Shown here piece after piece: positions 1-12,284 of a stretch of DNA of 64,000 nucleotides (positions within the stretch are counted from its first letter, which is position 1; each line of letters starts with the position of its first letter). Origin of the DNA: Nicotiana tabacum (lineage: Eukaryota > Streptophyta > Magnoliopsida > Solanales > Solanaceae); contig NC_134089.1 in NCBI RefSeq assembly GCF_000715075.1, forward strand, positions 69,732,697-69,796,696, written 5' to 3'. The translations under genes and the position numbers were made by a program. Below the pieces are notes generated by a model that was given only the letters and a program-made list of their open reading frames with translations, had not been told where the DNA came from and made no database searches.

Positions 1-486
1 GTATCGAGCTAGTATTTTGGTTCCGGAGCTCGGTACATGTCTTATACGGTATTTAAGTTGAGCCCGTAAAATTTGGTAAGAAACAGACTTGAAATGAAGT
101 GAATCGAACCTTCGGTTATTAAAATTTGAAGCTTTGGAAGTTCTTGATATTTTCTTTAATTTTGATGCTAAACTTGTAATTGTTGAGGTTATTTTGAGGA
201 TTTGATTGCACGAGCAAGTCCGTATGATATTTTTAGGTTAGGGTGCATGTTTAGTTTGGAGCCCCGAGGGCTCAGGTAAGTTTGGGATAGGCCTTGGAGT
301 GCATTTAGAATTAGAACATGACAGTTGCAGGTTTAGAGAAAATCACAGGTTTCTGAAACCAAGCTCCACGGTCCATTGTGGGGTCTTCGCGACCGCGGTG
401 AGATTTATGCAGTCAAAGGTGAACAAGGCTGAGTCTTCGCGGCCACGGTCCGTTTTATGCGGTCCGTGGTGAGGGTCTGAGAGGAG

Positions 487-494
487 TATATAAA
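487..494 (+). promoter_or_regulatory. TATA-like box of the left LTR
   Basis: TATATAAA lies directly after the CpG-rich word repeats and before an A/C-rich leader-like stretch, the expected place for the U3/R boundary. The assignment rests on position and motif only. Confidence 0.5.
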
Positions 495-1310
495 TGGGAC
501 TCTTCAGCTATTTTTGAAATTTCAAAACCCTAAAACATAAGAGGCGACTTTTCAAACACTTTTTCTTCCCCAAAACATTAGTAAGTGATTTTTAACTCAT
601 TCATTTCACTCCTTAACTTCTTTTTACAAGATTGCATCCTAGAATCTAGGGTTTTCATGGTGGAATTGGGAATTTTGGGTAAAACCTAAGAATATTGAAC
701 TTTGGGGATTTAGACCTCAAATTGAGGTCGGATTCCAAAAGTAATTATATATCTTGGCTCAGGGGTGAATGGGTATTCAGGTTTTGGTCCGAATTTTGGG
801 TTTGGACCAAGCGGACCCAGGGTCGATTTTTGACTTTTTGGGAAAATCATTGGAAAACCTATTCTCATGCATTAGAATTGATTCATTTAGTATCTATTAA
901 TGTTGTTAAGTAAATTGTGGCTAGATACAAGAGAATTGGTGGAGGAAACAAGAGGTAAAGCGATAGTGGAGGCTTGAATTGCGTTAGTGGCATTGAGGTA
1001 GGTGTTTGGCCTAACCTTAGCTTGAGGGATTAGGAGTTGTGTCTTATTTGCTATGTGTTAATTGTGGAGTACAACGTATAGGCATGGTGACGAGTATTTA
1101 TACTTCGGTGTCAAGCATGCCCATGAGTCTCGTATTGTAATTGTTGTGACTCCGTTGTAATTTATTCATGCTTAATATGATGATTATCATTGTTGGTTCC
1201 CTTGCCGGGATGTTATTATTTATGATATTGTCTCCCTTGCCGGGATGTTGTTGCTATACTCTTGTTCCATTGACAGGATTCTTTTATGATTGATGTTGAA
1301 TTGTAAATAG

Positions 1311-1483
1311 GATCGGGTAGCACATCGCAACGGTATTATATGAAATGGGATCGGGTTGCATGCCGCAACGATATTATATGAAATGGGATCGGATTACACG
1401 CTGCAACGGTATTATATGAAATGGGATCGGGTTGCGTGTCGCAACGGTATTACATGATTTTGGATCGGGTTGCACGCCACAAC
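1311..1483 (+). repeat. 38-bp tandem repeat inside the left LTR
   Basis: GATCGGG starts at 1311, 1349, 1387, 1425 and 1463, a constant 38-bp step. Each unit contains a variant of GGTTGCACGCCGCAACGG, a short dyad (TTGC...GCAA). About 4.5 units are present with scattered substitutions. Confidence 0.85.
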
Positions 1484-2218
1484 GAGAAAGAAATGGAAGT
1501 GAATATTGTGTTTGTTTACCTTGTTCTTGTTTGCAATTGAATGACGGTTTTTCTTTACATTTCTATATTAGTATTCTTTTGATATTTGATATTCCCCGTA
1601 GCATGTTTTCCCCCTCCCATCTTTAACTGTAAATACCTGCTTTTATTTTTCCGCTGTATATGATTTAACTACACAGGTTTATTTGGTAGTCTAGTCCTAG
1701 CCTCGTCACTACTTCGCAGAGGTTAGGCTAGGTACTTACCAGCAAATGGGGTCGGTTGTGCTGATACTACACTCTGTACTGTGTGCAGATCCCGGTGCTA
1801 TAGCTTTTGGACTGCAGTGAGGTTGCTGCCATCAGTCCATTTAGGCCACCCGAGGTAGTCCTGCAAGCGTCCGCAGGCCCTGGCGTTTCCTTCTATCTTT
1901 ACATTCTGTTTCTTTTATGTATTTCAAAGACAACGTTGTATTTATCTTTCGAACCCTTATTTGTAGTATTCCTAGACAGTCTGTGATGTTATGACACCAG
2001 TTCTAGGTAGCTTAAGTTATGGATTGGCGTTGGTATCATTATTAAATTGTTACACCTCAGTCATCCGCTTTATATTTTCGTTGTTTATATGATGTTTGTT
2101 CACCATTGTTAAAGGATTAAATATACGAAAGGTTAAGTAATTGGAACAATTGGCTTGCCTAGCTTCCATTATTAGGCACCATCATAACTCCCGACGGTGG
2201 GAAATCCGGGTCGTGACA

Positions 2219-2329
2219 GTTTTAAAGTCAAGCAATTTGTGGAACAAGTTATATTCATAATGTGTTGAAAATTAAGTCAAATGTAGGTGCGATTTTCTCC
2301 CAATATACTTGGAATTATGGGATTATGTA
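2219..2329. mobile_element. Left part of the host LTR split by element A
   Basis: This 111-bp piece joins smoothly to 19956 onward once element A and one copy of its ATGTA duplication are removed. It begins where the left LTR ends (2218), so that LTR also seems to have landed in this older one. The joined text resembles the middle of a Solanaceae gypsy LTR. Confidence 0.6.
2325..2329. repeat. Target site duplication of element A (ATGTA, pair at 19951-19955)
   Basis: ATGTA lies immediately before the first LTR base (2330) and again immediately after the last LTR base (19950). An exact 5-bp duplication is what Ty3/gypsy integration leaves, and it fixes both element ends. Confidence 0.95.
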
Positions 2330-5300
2330 TGTAAGCACGTGATTTTTGCCCTATGAAAGAATTACTCCCAAAAAATTCAAAATAAAACGATTTTTCCTTG
2401 GTGTGCAATTTTTGAATTTTTGTGGTATTTTTGTATAATTATTTGTATTTTTGTCTGTGCATGTTTATTTGTTTAAATTAATAAAAATATAAAATATGTC
2501 GCATTTTCATTTAGTATTTAAGTTTGTTCTACAAAAAATGAGAAAATCATAAAAAAAATAATGTATGTTGCATTTTAGCATTTAACGTCTAAATGGTGCG
2601 ATTTTATCGTTAATTGCTATTTAAATGTGCGATAATAGTTATTGGGAATTATTTAGTATTTTTGATAAGTTAATTTAGTTTATAACTTAATTTAGAATTT
2701 TAGTTTTATTAATTAGAAAATAGAAGAAAATAGAGCAAAAAATATAAAAGAAAATCGGAATTAGGCCTCTTCGTCAATTTTGAACCAGAGGCCCAAATAT
2801 ACCCAACCTTCCTCCATGACCCGGTCCATTTCAAACCGGGTTGACCCAGTCCATAACCCAAATATCCAATACCCCCCCCCCTATCTTACATTTCACAAAA
2901 CAAAACAAAAAAAACCCTAAACCTAAAACACTACCCCATCCGCCACCCCCCCCTCTTTTTCTTTCTTCTTCTTCAAGCTCCAAAAAAGCCATCCATGGCT
3001 GCCCGGTTGCCATCACCTTCACGACCACCCCCCACGCGACCATACACGCACATACACAACCATGGCAGCCATGTCAAAGTTCCAGCCCTCAACACCCACG
3101 ACCTCTCTTCTTCGTCGCACCATAAACGACCAGCCCCGTCGCTGCTGCTTCATCTTCTTCGTCGCACCATGAACACCCAGCTCCAAATGACCATCGTCGT
3201 CGTGCCCAAACCACCACAGCTGCTGCCCTATCCCATCTGCCATAAACCAGTCCATCGAGCTCCATAGCCATGGCTGCTGCACCATCCGCGACGCAGCCAT
3301 TTCCAGCCATGGCTGCTGCTCCATCCGAAACGCAGCCACTTCCAGCTCGTTGCTGCTGCCCGCTACTTCACTTTTGTTTTTCGGCGTCACGTCCAAACGT
3401 CTAGGGCTGCCTTCTTCCAGTAGCGTCGCTGCTGCTGTATCCACAGTGGCGTCGTCGTTTGTTCGAGTTTTGGTTGGGGTCGTCAAAACAATTCATACAT
3501 AGTTCGAGTTCATCGTTGGTCAGTCGTTGTTCGTGGTTTCAATCCAGTTAGTGGGTTTGAGTTTCATTTTTATCCGTATTTTGTTTTTGATATTCTCGAA
3601 TCTAAAATCGGTAAATGTTTGATTTTTATTTTGTTCGTGTTCATTGTTTTGTTAATTTTTCAGTTTGTTCATGTGAAATTGTTAGTTTAATGTCGTTAGA
3701 TTCAAATTAAAGTTTAATTAATTATTTCTTCAGTTTGTTTCATGTGTTGTTATATATTTTTTTCAGAAATTATTAATGTTGTTTAAATCATATGAATTCG
3801 TTGTTTGTTGTTTAATATAGATTTAATTCGTGTTCATTTTGTTTGAAGTTCATTTTTAATTCAGTGATTTAATGTGAAGTTATGTTTTGGTTTTTAATTT
3901 TTTGATTCAATATATCTTTGTTATAATTTTGTTGGATTTAATTTAAAAAGATCAATTGATTATTTGAAGTTTAGTGATTTGAATATGTTTATTTGTTTTG
4001 TTTAAGCTTAATTCGAGTTTAATTTGAATTTGAATAAAACTTGCTTGTTATTGTTGTTGAATCTTTTCATTTATGTCCATACTTTGTTTGATTGTTCTTG
4101 AACCCGAAATTAGTATAAGTTTGATCTTCTTGTTTGTTGATTATCATTTTTTATTATTTCTTCAGTTTGTTTCATGATCTTGTTTAGTTTTAATATAGAA
4201 ATTGTTGGTTGTAATGTCCTTAGATTTAATTTTAAGTTCAAATGATTATTGAATTTAGAAATCTGAATATACTTGTTTGTTGTTGTTGTTGTTGAATCTG
4301 AAAGTAGATTTGTTTGTTGTTAAAAATATTGTTCAATCAAAATAATTTTAGTTGTTTCTTTGTTGTTCATCATTTAGTTTGAATTTGTTGTTGAAATTTG
4401 TTTAGAAATTGGTCATATTTGTTGTATTTTGGTTGAAATTGATTAGGTGAATTGGTTATAGCTGATGGGGGTAGTTTGGTAAATTGCAGTACGTTCAGGG
4501 GTAAAATGGTAATTGCAGTAAGGTCGGAGGGGTATTTTCGGAATTGAACATTTGATATAATTATTTAATATAATGGGGGCAAGACATAAATTAGTGGGGG
4601 AATAATGTAATTCTTTATGTTAAGCATGGGGGACAAGATGTAATGGGGTGGGGTTGATATATTTGTTTAATGTAGTGGGGGACAAAACATTAGGTAGTGG
4701 GATTAAAAGGGGGATGAGTGGGAAGATAGTGGATTTTATGTTTAAAAATACTGAAATATGGTAATAAATAGGGGACTTGATCAGATTTTTGAGGAAGGGG
4801 AGAAGAGAGAAAAAAGAAAAAAAGAGAAGAAGAAGGAAGAATAGAGAAAGAAGATAGAGAGAGAGAAAAAAAAGGAGCTGAATATTTAAGAGAGAGAAAA
4901 ATTCCGAAAATATTAAGACTTCCAAAAAATACAAATAAAAGCATTCTGGAAATTAAAAGAGAGTAGTATACACCTGATATACAATTTAAATATTCTGAGA
5001 TACGGATTTAGAAAGTAAGGGTTGAACATTAATTAGTCTTTCAAATCTGAAAAGATTCCCTTGGCTTCTGTCCGTTGATTGTTGTCGGTGTTTCTGGATT
5101 TTTATCTTGATTTTAAAATCTGTCACTGGTTTCTCGTTGCTGGTTGTTACTGGTTGCTGGGTGTTGCTGTTGTTGTATGCTACTGAATTTCTGTTGATCT
5201 CCCTTTTCTTTTGCTTCCAATATCAGGTACACAACTGACACGCTGGTTACTGTAAACTGAAACATGAAGCATAAATACGAAAATGAAGAGTTGAAGTTCT

Positions 5301-6581
5301 AAATTTATTTTAATTATATTCTGAATTTTATTTGTATATATGAATTATTTAGCTTACTCTAATCAGAATCATGTAGCTGTTTAATATATATAGTGGAACA
5401 TCTGACGATAGCTTAACGGACGAACTATCTATATATTGACTAAAAAATAAATAAATGGTGTAGTAACTCCGTCTAGTTAATTCGTTATTGTTGGATGATT
5501 ACCCTGTCTCAAAAAGCACGTTAGTTCATCAAACAAATAAATCATTTCGGAACTTATAGGAATATTGTTTAGTTAAATACTATTGGTTAATTTCATCATG
5601 TAAATGATCTAGAATTAAAATTAGATTGCTAAGTTTTTTTTTTAATTTGACAAACTGTAAACATGCCTAGTATAATGTAACTAGGTAGTAACATGTAAAT
5701 AAGATGGCCCAGGTCTAGTTTTATGCCATACACGTTGGGTCTGGGCCCGCATTGGCAACGGACTGTCCTGTTTGCATCATTTTCAGATTTTATGAATCAT
5801 ATTCGAAACCCAACTATAACAACTCAAGCATGTAAATAAATTAAGACATTTTCTCTTTCATTTTATAGAGACAAATTTAATAGAGAAAAATGTAGGCATT
5901 TTAGGATTGTCCTTTAAAAATAAATGAGATGAGCCTCGCCCAATAAAGCGCACCAATTGCGGGGCCCTTGGTAAATATTTGTTTTAAAATTGCTTAGACT
6001 TCGGGATGGATCGTTTAGCAAAATTCCACGGTCTTACCCAGAAATAATAATACGCTAATCGCTTTAGGCACGCATTTTAATAATCTTATCTTCTTAAACT
6101 CGGGTGTGCATTTCATGCGACCCAAATCCAAATCCCAAAACATTGAATAAAAATATGTTCCGGATTGCGGGTGCATTTCATGTGACGCAATCTAAGGACA
6201 TGTTTTTTAAACGATGTTCACATTCCTTTAAAAATATAATAAAAGTGGTAAAGAGTTAAAATTTGCACATGAGCTCATAATTGTATAAAATCAGATAAAC
6301 AAGCCGAATATGACAGTTGAAGGACCGTGCTAGAACCACGGAACTCGGGAATGCCTAACACCTTCTCCCGAGTTAACAGAATTCCTTATCCGGATTTCTG
6401 ATTCGCGGACTGTAATATGGAGTCATTCTTTTCCTCGATTCGGGATTAAATTGGTGACTTGGGATACCCTAAATCTCCCAAGTGGCGAATCTGAAATAAA
6501 CAAACAAGTCCCGTTTCGATTGTCCTTTAATTGGAAAAAACTCCTTCACCCCTCGCGGGGGCGAAAAAAGGAGGTGTGACA
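2330..6581 (+). mobile_element. 5' LTR of element A
   Basis: The 4252-bp LTR starts TGTAAGCACGTGATTTTTGC and ends GGAGGTGTGACA. It contains an AT-rich U3, a TATA-like box at 2743-2749, then a GC-rich C/T-heavy stretch (about 2860-3480) with chance proline/serine-rich reading frames, a T-rich and TTGTTG-rich stretch (about 3480-4500), and a purine-rich stretch (about 4780-4900). The end region (6300-6581) is also found at the end of element B's LTR. The open frames in the GC-rich part change frame between the two LTRs and are not taken as genes. Confidence 0.93.
2743..2749 (+). promoter_or_regulatory. TATA-like box of element A 5' LTR
   Basis: TATAAAA is followed within about 100 bases by the C-rich leader-like segment. 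The same box is in the 3' LTR at 16081-16087. No other good TATA candidate is seen in the first 600 bp of the LTR. Confidence 0.45.
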
Positions 6582-6585
6582 GCTC

Positions 6586-6603
6586 TGGCAACTCTGTTGG
6601 GGA
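6586..6603 (+). other. Primer-binding site of element A
   Basis: TGGCAACTCTGTTGGGGA begins four bases after the LTR. It matches the Ogre-type PBS seen intact in element B (57160) except for two changes (CG to CA and C to T), both what deamination of methylated cytosine would give. Pea Ogre elements are reported to use tRNA-Arg; the tRNA is not verified here. Confidence 0.9.
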
Positions 6604-7544
6604 CTCTAAACCCAGAACCACTGGTTCAGGGTTAGAAATTCGAGCTTAGATAAATTGTTATATTTGGTTTTATCTGATTTTGTTACATGTTTGGGCTCAA
6701 TGTGCTAAATGATGCTTTTACCGCTTTGATATTATTTGAACTGTATATAAACTGTGCCGAAACCCTTCTCTTCTTACCTCCGGGGAGAAGCTCGCTGGTC
6801 GAGACTCCCTATTCTGTTAGTGTCATACCTTGAAATAAGAAAGAGGCCGGACAAGTTACAAAACCGGACGATCCCGCGGGTCCCCGGTACGTAGCCCCCT
6901 CCTCGACTCGAATTGTCCGCTCGGGTACACAGTCTAGAAAAAATACCCAGGTTATGAACCTAGAATAACTCAGCTTCATGCCGGATCCCTAGTAGGAGCA
7001 TTTGTTTGCATCATGTGCATTTGACTTTGGAGGCTCAACATAGGGGTTGGGTCTGTCTATGACAGGTGTACCGAAATGAAAAGACCATCCTGATGCATCC
7101 TATTTGTGTTGTGCATTTATTTGTTCCGAACCCGCATGTTGACCGGTTTTTGAATCTCGGGAACGTTGGAAAAAAAAAAGAAATAGAGGTTAGGGAATTA
7201 ATTATTTATTTTTGAAAAAAACCAATGCCCAAATACTGTCAAAACTCTGCCGAAATTTTGAGAAAATGAAAAAAAATGTCTTACTAGTTTGTTTTATTAA
7301 AATCAAAAGAAAAATAGAAAAAAAGAGTCGTTGTTCTGTCTTGTTTTTTTTAAAAAAAATAGAAAAGGAAAATAGTTTATCTTGCCAAGAAAAAGAGTCT
7401 TGTTTTTAAAATGGTTTTTTTATTTATTTATTTGTTTATGAAAATTCCACATTTAAAAATAAAAAGAGTCGTGCATTGAACGTGGTTTTGTTATTTGTTG
7501 CAAAATATATATATATATAAATCCAAAAAGTTTTTCTTTATTTC

Positions 7545-7591
<47 letters not shown>

Positions 7592-8675
7592 CTTTATTTG
7601 TTGCAAAAAGTATTTGTCTTGTCAAAAAGTCTAGAAAAGTTATTTTTTAGACCTCCAATTTTCAAAAAAAAAATCCAAAAATATTTTCCATTATTGATTT
7701 CTTTAGAAAGTCTTTTTAATTGTTTTTACAAAAAAAATAAAATAATAATAATAATAATAAATAATAAAAATAAAAAATATTTTCTTTTAATCCGAAAAAA
7801 TTTTCATTCGTCTTTCAAAATTGAAAAGAAAATTCAAAATTCAAAAAAAAATTAAGTAAAATTCCAAAAATATTTTCTTTTTTCTTTAGAAGTTTTTCTT
7901 TCGAAATTCAAAAAAAATAAAAAAAAATAAAAAAATTCTTTAGAAATCTTTCTTTGCAAAAATGCTCCATTTCTTCTTTATAAGTCTTTCCTTCAAAAAA
8001 AAAAAAGGTTAGTTTATTTACTTTATTCATAATCCCGAACTACGCGGTTTTGATTCTCACCGGATGTGAGATACGTAGGCCACCCTCATCGGGTCCAACC
8101 TCCCCTTTTTGCTAAAATAACCAAAAAACAAATAAATAAACAAAAAACATGTCAAATTTTAAATAAGTCGGGTGATGTCCAACCTCCCCTTTTGCAAAAA
8201 AAAATATATAAAATAAAAATAAAAAATTTTAATTTCATCATAAAGAAGTCGGGTGACGCTGTTTTGTCAAGACATAGCCGAATGTTCCCGAAAGGGACGC
8301 CAGAAGGCTGACTTTGCATAAACAGCCACCTTTTGGGTCATGTTTAAGATTTGGTCCAGTTGACCCCCACAGCCTTAAAAATCTTCGTCCCCGAGGCGTT
8401 AAAAGGCCGTGTTTGCAATATTGAGTTTTCTATTTTGAAAAACGATAAAAAGAGTCATAAATAAGCCGGGATGATGCCCGCGGTCAGAGCAAAAGCATAT
8501 TAGAAATGGTTACTTGCCTAAGAACATTGCATTCCCCAAGGTGCAATTACAATATCTGTTAAGACTCTAACACTGACAAGTTTGTTGTTTTTCCAATCAA
8601 TATCAGTTAATTTGTTAAAGTGTACTGGCACCGTACCATTATCAAACAAGATCAAAAGGGCCCATACCAGAAAGC
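6604..8675 (+). other. Untranslated leader of element A, between PBS and gag
   Basis: There is no believable gene. The first 600 bp correspond to the start of the leader in element B (57180-57720). From about 7150 to 8030 it is a degenerate array of T- and A-rich units built on CAAAAATATTTTC and CTTTAGAAGTCTTTC, with a long (TA)n run at 7548-7582. A copy of the 60-bp GAACTACG...GATACGTAGG module lies at 8036-8100. Short frames such as 7212-7409 are low-complexity accidents. Confidence 0.75.
8036..8100 (+). repeat. Copy 1 of the CGAACTACG...GATACGTAGG module (element A)
   Basis: It starts CGAACTACGCGGTTTTGATT and contains ACCGGATGTGAGATACGTAG and a final CATCGGGTCC. Five more copies lie at 11415, 15492, 57901, 58581 and 61425. 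Confidence 0.75.
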
Positions 8676-10502
8676 ATGACTGGTTCAAACAACAGTGTTG
8701 AGTCAGAAAAGACGGCAAATCAGATGCTGAAGGAAGCCATGGAAAAAATGGAAAAGATGAGGCTGGAAATGAATGAAATGCAGATAGCCTTAGCTAGAGC
8801 CCAAAAGGGGCAGGAACTACCTGTTACTCCTACTCTCCAACCAGGACACACGTCAGAATACCCCTCTCCCGGTGCTTCAACAAGTTTTCCAAGCCATCAC
8901 TACTATCAGGGAAGAGAGGCCTATGATCCCCAAGTTCCACCATCCAATCAGAATTCTCCTCCACCAAATGTTCCCGTCTTTGTGGCGCCTGCCCTAGCCC
9001 CATTGCACAGATCGTCTAGTGAGCCATTGTTTCAGGCTCACGATACACAATATTACCCCCCTGAACTCACATTCAAAGCACCCGAGCCACATACCTATCA
9101 TCCCCACTTTGAGGTCCCGACGGAGATTGAAAAGCCGGCTAAGAGCCCAGAGCATGACGAGGTGATGCGGAAATTTAAAAGCTTGGAGCAGTCCTTCAGG
9201 AACATGCACGGGTTAGGCAACCAGGTCAGCGTGGCTTACAAGGATCTATGCCCTTTCCCTGACGTCCAATTACCAGCAGGGTTCAAGATGCCCAAATTCG
9301 ATTTATACGAAGGGCATGGCGATCCTATGGCACATCTACGGGGTTTTGTAGCAAAATGAGGGGAGCGGGGGCAAAGATGAGCTACTGATAGCTTACTTTG
9401 GCCAGAGTTTGAGCGGGTCGGCATTAGAGTGGTATACAAGACAAGATCCGAGCAGGTGGTACACCTGGGATGATCTGGCACAGTCTTTCGCAGGACACGT
9501 CCAATACAACCTTGAGATAGTCCCAGATGGTCTCACATTGCTAAAGCTTGAGAAGAAACCCGGGGAAAGTTTCCGGGAATTTGGGTTCCGGTGGAGAGAA
9601 AAGGCAGCCAGAGTTGATCCTCCGATGAGAGAGGGGGAAATGGTACACTACTTTCTGCAAACTCTAGAGCCAACTTACTTTGGTCACTTGGTGACATCAG
9701 TTGGCAAATCCTTAAACGAGGTGGTGAAAATGGGCGGTATGATCGAAGAGGGACTTAAGTCCAACAAAATCCTGAGCTATTCGGCAATTAAGGCAACAAC
9801 TCAGGCCATTCAGAGCGGCACGGGAGGTGTGCTCGGGAAGAAGAAGGGGGAAGAAGTCGCAACAGTCGAAGCGGGTACTTGGTCCAGATCTAGAGGTCCT
9901 TCACCCTACTACCAATCCAGACCCCTACAACATTCTACCCACCAGAGCCAAAATTTTCTGTCCATCATGCCCAAACATATCTCCGAGCTCCACATAATCC
10001 ACCTCAGTATTATCCTCCGAACAATGTCCGGTCACATGTCCAACCATCAGGTCACCCCCTATGGCGAGCGCCAGCACCACATAATGCATTCTTGCCTTCA
10101 CAACATTTTCGAGCACCCAATGACCCTAGAAAACAGGGGAAGGGAGGGGAACAAAGGCAAAGAAATACTTTCACGCCGATTGGGGAGTCCTACACAAGTT
10201 TGTTTAAAAAGTTAAAGATTTCTGGCCTGATTGAGCCGCTCCTTGGCTATACTCCAGACCCATATGCAAAAGGATTTGATCCTGCTGTACGATGCATGTA
10301 CCACTCTAATGTCCAAGGACATAGCATTGAAAATTGTCGTTCTTTGAAAAAGGAAATAGAAAGAATGATTCAGGAAAGGGAAATTGTGATCAATGACAGT
10401 GACAGGGAGCATGCGAATCCTCTTGAGAACTTGTTGACTGATGTTGATGATGCTGAAGTTGGTGATGGTCTTGGCAATGTTGATATAGAGCTCAATGGTT
10501 AA
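8676..10502 (+). pseudogene. gag of element A, frameshifted
   Basis: The ATG at 8676 opens a 227-codon stretch with a Met/Glu/Lys-rich coiled coil (about residues 15-45), a Pro/Ser/Tyr-rich linker and the start of the capsid-like domain (KMPKFDLYEGHGDPMAHLRG). Two indels between about 9338 and 9376 move the frame (3 to 2 to 1). The capsid-like domain then continues (SALEWYTRQDPSRWYTWDDL, later KPGESFREFGFRWREKAARV). A third shift near 9950-9990 returns to frame 3, ending with a modified zinc knuckle C-x2-H-x5-GH-x4-C at 10293-10337 (CMYHSNVQGHSIENC), an ERMIQE helix and an acidic tail, stop at 10502. The order matches plant Ty3/gypsy Gag, which packages element RNA. It cannot make full-length protein as it stands. 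Gag of B (58806-60457) ends at the equivalent place. Confidence 0.9.
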
Positions 10503-11414
10503 AATGCCATGCTTGGTAGTTGAAAAGACACTTCATTTTTGGGTCAGCCGGAGAGGATCTTTGATGGCTTATTTTGTTGTCATTTCTGTTGTCTCGATTA
10601 TTCTTAGGGTTGTAATCCGAATATTGTCTTGTGTCAAACCCTCTTATCCTTCCATTTTGCCACAATGGTTTGTTTAAGTTTTGTCCAGGTTATTTTAGGA
10701 TTTTATTCTGGTTTGTTTTTGTTTGTTTTGTTATTCAAACCATTTCACCGGTAGTCTAATGCAAAATCCGGTCTTTTATTTTTTCCCGTCCTCTTTTTGT
10801 TTAGTTCTTTTATCATTTTTGTTCAGCACCGATTCTGGTGAAATGACATACGCACACAGTTTGGGCCTGATCTTAAAAGATAATCATAAAACCATTGGGA
10901 GGTGATCAGAACATTTAAAAGGAATAAAGACAGTTTGAGATTATTCGGAGCTCGAGTCATGTGGAACTGGGGCAAATAAAACATAAAGAAAAACCATAAA
11001 ATCAAGTGAGAGTATTTCCCAACGGTGCTTTAAAAATGACAAAAGAAAAAGGCAAATGTATGCATATGGTTATCAAGTCCGGCACAATCAGAAGATGTGG
11101 TGAATATTTAATGGTGTTGTTTGTGCTTGGCGTGTTTTGAAGATTGGAATGACGAAGGTATTTTATTCTGCTATCTAAACACTTTCTCCTTCATTAACCC
11201 TTTGAGCCTTATTTGTTTTCTTTCATACCCCTCTTTCGAAATCAGTAGCAAAGAGTAGAAACACAAACATAAAAAGATAAGATAAGGAGAGAAAAAACAC
11301 AAAAAGAAAAAGAAAAAAATCAACAAATCGACAAAAGAAAAATGAAAACAAAAGAAGAAAAGAAAAATGATAACAAAAAAACAAAAGAAAGTCAGAAGAA
11401 AACAGAGGAATTGG

Positions 11415-11472
11415 GAACTACGTTCGACCTGATTCCTCAAAGATGATAGGTAGGCGCCTCGCGGCTCGGTCA
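11415..11472 (+). repeat. Copy 2 of the GAACTACG module (element A)
   Basis: It starts GAACTACGTTCGACCTGATT and ends with a CTCGCGGCTCGGTC block. The spacer between the halves is shorter than in copy 1. Confidence 0.7.
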
Positions 11473-12284
11473 TGGTGTTAAAAAATTAAAAAAATAAAAA
11501 TAAATAATCCCCAAGCAAGGGCAAGGGTTGCGCTTGTTGTAAACAAATATGGTTCCGAAGGTTGTAATTTTGAACCTCAAATTGATTTGTTTTTGAGCCT
11601 TTAATACCCTTTCTTTCTAGCATGTCCAAAAACTCACATTACGATCCAAAGAAAGACCTTCTGATCAGTCTTCAAAAGATGCCAAGTCAGACAAATGAGA
11701 GTCTTACCGATGAACATAACACTCTGATCCACAACAAAAAGGACTCTAATCCCCAGCAGAGAGAGTCATATCGGCAGCACTCCAAATCCCATCTGGAAAG
11801 TGATACAAATGAGAGAGTCTTATCGGTGAAAATCTTCACGGACACCATAAGGCGATGAAAGCTGAGAGAAAAACCAAAATGAGAGAGGATTGATAGTGAA
11901 AACCCTTCGGGCACTACAAGTCGAATAAGATTGAGAATCAGATGGGGAATCGCCAAGCGAAGATCTTCAAAGACGATTGACGGCAGAGGATAGGCCACAT
12001 GCGCATGTCATGACCATTAGAGTCGGTATCTGCGTTTGATAGGTTTTTATTCATAGTTTCTCTTGTTAAAGAGTCATTTTTTCCTTTGTCTTTTATTCGG
12101 TTCCCTTTTTGTTTATCTTTCTCCTTTCATAGAAAAATTCCCCAGTAGAGTCTGTTTGGTCAGAACCAGTGAGAAATGACTTCAAAATCTGCCATCAGCT
12201 TTCCAATTATGCAAAATGAGATCTGACTAATACATCCAAGTGGTATAGTCAGCAAGGAACAAGCGCGAGGCCAGTGTCAAGAAA

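Larger units (their letters stand above)
1..2218 (+). mobile_element. Tekay/Del-type Ty3/gypsy LTR, left end cut by window edge
   Basis: The right end reads GGGTCGTGACA, a typical plant gypsy LTR terminus, and the next base begins unrelated DNA. Inside, in plus orientation, are a CpG-rich stretch of repeated short words (358-480), a TATA-like box (487-494), a 38-bp tandem array (1311-1483) and the splice-like and terminator-like text seen in the other Tekay LTRs here (22751-25199, 37833-40599, 43884-45866). No PBS follows, so it is either the 3' LTR of an element to the left or a solo LTR. It seems to be inserted in the LTR that resumes at 2219. The family name is by resemblance. Confidence 0.7.

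Noticed and set aside
2841..3486. Proline/serine-rich open frames on both strands in the 5' LTR of A (and 16047-16922 in the 3' LTR)
   Set aside because: They lie in GC-rich LTR leader sequence; frames differ between the two LTR copies and there is no domain.
4620..4944. Leu/Phe-rich minus-strand frames that look like membrane proteins
   Set aside because: They are the reverse of purine-rich low-complexity DNA; the same happens at 11171-11473, 18061-18303, 61207-61491 and 62639-62995.
7548..7582. Long TA run
   Set aside because: Ordinary microsatellite in the leader of A, recorded in the leader entry; no further meaning seen.
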